Below, piece by piece: positions 6,098-8,047 of a DNA stretch of 8,047 nt. The position numbers and the translations under genes are program-made. Origin of the DNA: Paludibacteraceae bacterium (lineage in GTDB: Bacteria > Bacteroidota > Bacteroidia > Bacteroidales > Paludibacteraceae); NCBI GenBank assembly GCA_947471245.1, contig CANIXM010000066.1, positions 1-8,047 on the forward strand. The letters are read 5' to 3'. The notes under the pieces were generated by a model, which had not been told where the DNA came from, made no database searches, and saw nothing but the letters and a program-made list of their open reading frames with translations. How positions within the stretch are numbered: position 1 is the stretch's first letter; each line of letters begins with the position of its first letter.

Positions 6098-6143
6098 TGG
6101 GTATTCCTTTGAAAACACAATAGGACACATTCTTAAATACCCA
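6098..6143. repeat. 8-bp inverted repeat enclosing a GGACACAT copy
   Basis: TGGGTATT (6098-6105) and AATACCCA (6136-6143) are perfect inverted repeats 30 bases apart. The space contains 6108-6130, which agrees with 130-152 at 18 of 23 positions, including GGACACAT. This may be a small dispersed repeat or a decayed mobile-element end. Confidence 0.4.
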
Positions 6144-6183
6144 TTCCTATTTATTCTATTTCTGTGTTGTGACTCTTTTTATC

Positions 6184-6278
6184 AGTCGCTGCATGCGACG
6201 ACTCTATCCCTAGCACGACGAAGTTTGGAAACTTCGACTAACAACCCGTGCTAAAATACCCTACGCTGTACAAGGGTA
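6184..6278. repeat. Cluster of nested inverted repeats at the 3' side of the DUF262 gene
   Basis: Four perfect stems occur within 95 bp. They are GTCGC/GCGAC (6185-6189/6195-6199), TAGCAC/GTGCTA (6211-6216/6248-6253) enclosing CGAAGTTT/AAACTTCG (6219-6226/6229-6236), and TACCCT/AGGGTA (6257-6262/6273-6278). The stems are more GC-rich than their surroundings and no T-tract follows on either strand, so simple termination does not explain all of them. A REP-like element or an integron attC-like recombination site are alternatives. Confidence 0.5.
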
Positions 6279-6322
6279 GCTGCTTTTATATGTTGGTGTT
6301 TTAGTCATTGGTTGCTCTGTCG

Positions 6323-8047
6323 TCAAAATTTAAGTGCGTTTTCCAACTTTTCTTTCAACATATCCCACCTTGCGTCCACAAAGTCTATAAATTTATTGAA
6401 GTCTGTAATTTTCGGTAAAATTTGTTTCTCGTAATTGATTTTTGTTGACTTTGCCCACTCTTCAAATGTCTTGTCGCTTTTAGACTTATTTTCGTTACTG
6501 TCAAGCATTTGAAGGTTTACAATTCCATTGTAACACCAGTTATCAGTATAGTAATGACCATTTTCTTGTGTTAGGTCAACGCCTGATTTCTTTATATTTT
6601 TACTATTAAATTGGCTTACAGGAAAAATGTGGTCTTTGTTAAAGTCGTTGTTTTTGTAGTCTAAATGTGGATAAAGTAAAGCTAATATTGGGAAAGCATA
6701 ACGGTCTTCATAAGTTGTGTAAAGTAAATTTTCAATAGATTCATCGTCCATTGTAATTGACTTTCTTGTCTTTGAAAGTTTCTTTGCAATTGCAGTCGCT
6801 GGAAAAATATCAGCCCCATTTTTGATTTCATCTTTTACAACATCTCTAATAACTTTTAAAACGGTGTCTGCTTGTCCCCCAAATATTCGTTTGAGTAGAA
6901 CAGTATGAAACCATCTTTTTATTAACTCTCTGTCTTCCTTGTAGGCTACTTTTGTTGTAAACTGTTTCGTTTTTCCGCTTATGAATAAATAGTGAATTAA
7001 GGGTAACAAAGCATTTTTTGATGTTAATGTTCTTTCTACATAACCAAAGTCTTTAACAAGTTCTATGGCTTCAACTATTGCTGCTCTTATATCCGTCCAG
7101 TTTTCTTTAAACTCAATTGCATTTGCAATTGAAAAATTTGTTACCCTAAATTTTATGTCGTCACTAAATATTAAAAGGTATGTTCTAATTATTAAGTCCT
7201 TGTCTATTAGAATTTCTGTTGAGTTCCAAATTTCATCAATTAGATTGTTGAATTCGTCTCTTGCTGAAACTGTCTTTGAAGTCCAGCCTGAAATAATTGT
7301 TGACATAATTAAGTCGGAATACGATAGCTTCTCGCCACCACTATTTATACGAATGAAAATATTAAGTGCTTTGTCGTAATCTTGTTCTAACTCTAAATAA
7401 TAATTTATCAAAGTCTTAACGTGAATTACGTCAAGCAGTTTTGACAAGGTGTTTGTTATGTATTGATTTGAATCCCATTCATTTTTTTTGAGAAACTGAT
7501 TTAGTTCAAAAGTTCCGTTTAGAGCTAAAATACGTCCTACTTCAAACCAAATTTTAACAGAAGTTGAAATTTCTTCATCCGTTAGAAATCTGAAATCGTA
7601 AACCCTTCCATCTTCATTTTCATCATCTTCAATTGTGTCCTGGTCTAAGCAGAGATATAGTTTTCTTGTCGGAAGTGAATGTTCATTGTCTTTCCAAGCA
7701 AAATTCTTCTTCTTGTAAGCATAAGAACCTTTCAGTCCAATGTATAATGCTGTTAGCCTTTGCTGTCCGTCCAGAACGGCTTCAAAGTCTGCAATTGAAT
7801 TAGTATTTACTTCCTTGCAATGAATACTATATTTTTCTCTGTAGTTTTTTAGAACGCTATAAAATCTATGGTCTGTTTTGTTTGCGCCTTGAACTTTCCA
7901 CATTAGCAAAGAGCCAATTGGATAGTTTCTCATTAAGCTGTCAAACAGAAGCTCAATTTGTCTTGCACCCCAAACAAATTCTCTTTGAATTGAAGGTAAC
8001 AAATAATGGTTGAAGTCAATTTTATCAATTGCTTGTTTTATTGAAAT
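6323..8047 (-). CDS. DUF262/DUF1524 (GmrSD/SspE-like) NTPase-nuclease, 5'-partial
   Basis: The minus-strand frame stays open to the window edge. A TTG at 8002 could be taken as a start, but the 15 codons before it (ISIKQAIDKIDFNHY) are the usual beginning of a DUF262 domain, so the true start lies beyond 8047. Counting from that TTG as residue 1, LPSIQREFVW is at 2-11. The NTPase signature DGQQRLT is at 78-84, and FIRINSGGEKLSYSDL at 216-231 is also conserved in DUF262. The C-terminal half carries DHIFP (457-461), fitting the HxxP of HNH-like DUF1524, followed by N..GIVNLQMLDSNENKSKSDKTF (about 492-513) and EW. Relatives include GmrSD, which cuts modified phage DNA, and SspE, which acts with phosphorothioation, so a phage-defence nuclease is likely. 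It is visibly AT-richer than the other genes (7141-7200 has 15 G+C of 60; 4681-4740 has 26), suggesting transfer. No partner gene is visible. Confidence 0.88.
   Translation of the reverse strand: MSIKQAIDKIDFNHYLLPSIQREFVWGARQIELLFDSLMRNYPIGSLLMWKVQGANKTDHRFYSVLKNYREKYSIHCKEVNTNSIADFEAVLDGQQRLTALYIGLKGSYAYKKKNFAWKDNEHSLPTRKLYLCLDQDTIEDDENEDGRVYDFRFLTDEEISTSVKIWFEVGRILALNGTFELNQFLKKNEWDSNQYITNTLSKLLDVIHVKTLINYYLELEQDYDKALNIFIRINSGGEKLSYSDLIMSTIISGWTSKTVSARDEFNNLIDEIWNSTEILIDKDLIIRTYLLIFSDDIKFRVTNFSIANAIEFKENWTDIRAAIVEAIELVKDFGYVERTLTSKNALLPLIHYLFISGKTKQFTTKVAYKEDRELIKRWFHTVLLKRIFGGQADTVLKVIRDVVKDEIKNGADIFPATAIAKKLSKTRKSITMDDESIENLLYTTYEDRYAFPILALLYPHLDYKNNDFNKDHIFPVSQFNSKNIKKSGVDLTQENGHYYTDNWCYNGIVNLQMLDSNENKSKSDKTFEEWAKSTKINYEKQILPKITDFNKFIDFVDARWDMLKEKLENALKF

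Larger units (their letters stand above)
6025..6322. other. Non-coding convergent intergenic region
   Basis: No gene of convincing length is present. A 24-codon minus-strand frame between about 6070 and 6144 ends in a stop and has no upstream extension. The stretch holds a third GGACACAT copy (6123-6130) inside an 8-bp inverted repeat, and from 6184 onward a dense cluster of inverted repeats next to the 3' end of the DUF262 gene. Confidence 0.5.

Noticed and set aside
6070..6144. 24-codon minus-strand frame as a relic of a mobile-element gene
   Set aside because: It is short, bounded by stops, and I cannot match it to any family.
7338..7345. A further AATAGTGG match on the minus strand inside the DUF262 gene
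   Set aside because: It lies in coding sequence for the conserved NSGGE segment and has no GTC(A/T)TAA 17 nt downstream. It shows that the half-motif alone is not specific.
7065..7379. 104-codon plus-strand open frame within the DUF262 gene
   Set aside because: It lies wholly opposite a well-conserved coding region, has no family motif and no promoter.

Overview
The window looks like chromosomal DNA of a member of the Bacteroidota (Bacteroidetes). The evidence is internal. One promoter matches the TTTG-N19-TAnnTTTG form used by their primary sigma factor, genes lack Shine-Dalgarno sequences and have A-rich leaders, and there is a FecI-like sigma factor / FecR pair whose FecR ends in a DUF4974-like domain. 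There is also an STN-domain outer-membrane type protein and lipoproteins with Bacteroidota-style export signals. Genus cannot be assigned. No rRNA, tRNA, CRISPR array or intact mobile element was seen.

Layout. 1-285 is non-coding, with hairpins and two copies of GGACACAT. 286-1107 is pgeF (YfiH/LACC1 family), apparently expressed from a promoter almost touching its start codon. 1262-3966 is a tight three-gene operon: an ECF-type sigma factor, a FecR-type membrane anti-sigma factor, and an exported protein that joins an STN signalling domain through a long Thr/Pro/Glu/Lys-rich linker to a small predicted beta-barrel. 4155-5954 holds two tandem paralogous lipoproteins separated by a perfect 13-bp hairpin and closed by a strong intrinsic terminator. 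5955-6322 is non-coding and rich in inverted repeats. 6323-8047 (minus strand, 5' end outside the window) encodes a DUF262/DUF1524-type (GmrSD/SspE-like) NTPase-nuclease, probably a defence gene. It is visibly more AT-rich than its neighbours.

How the parts work together. The most interesting observation is a bipartite motif, AATAGTGG-N17-GTC(A/T)TAA, found upstream of both the sigma-factor operon (1133-1164) and the lipoprotein pair (4069-4100). The spacing is identical and the spacers are otherwise unrelated. The GTC core and the 17-nt spacing fit an ECF sigma promoter. The inferred model is a self-contained cell-surface signalling module. An envelope signal is sensed by the STN/beta-barrel protein, which has no TonB-dependent receptor body. 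It is relayed through FecR to the sigma factor, which activates its own operon and the two, probably surface-exposed, lipoproteins. pgeF and the DUF262 gene appear unrelated to this module.
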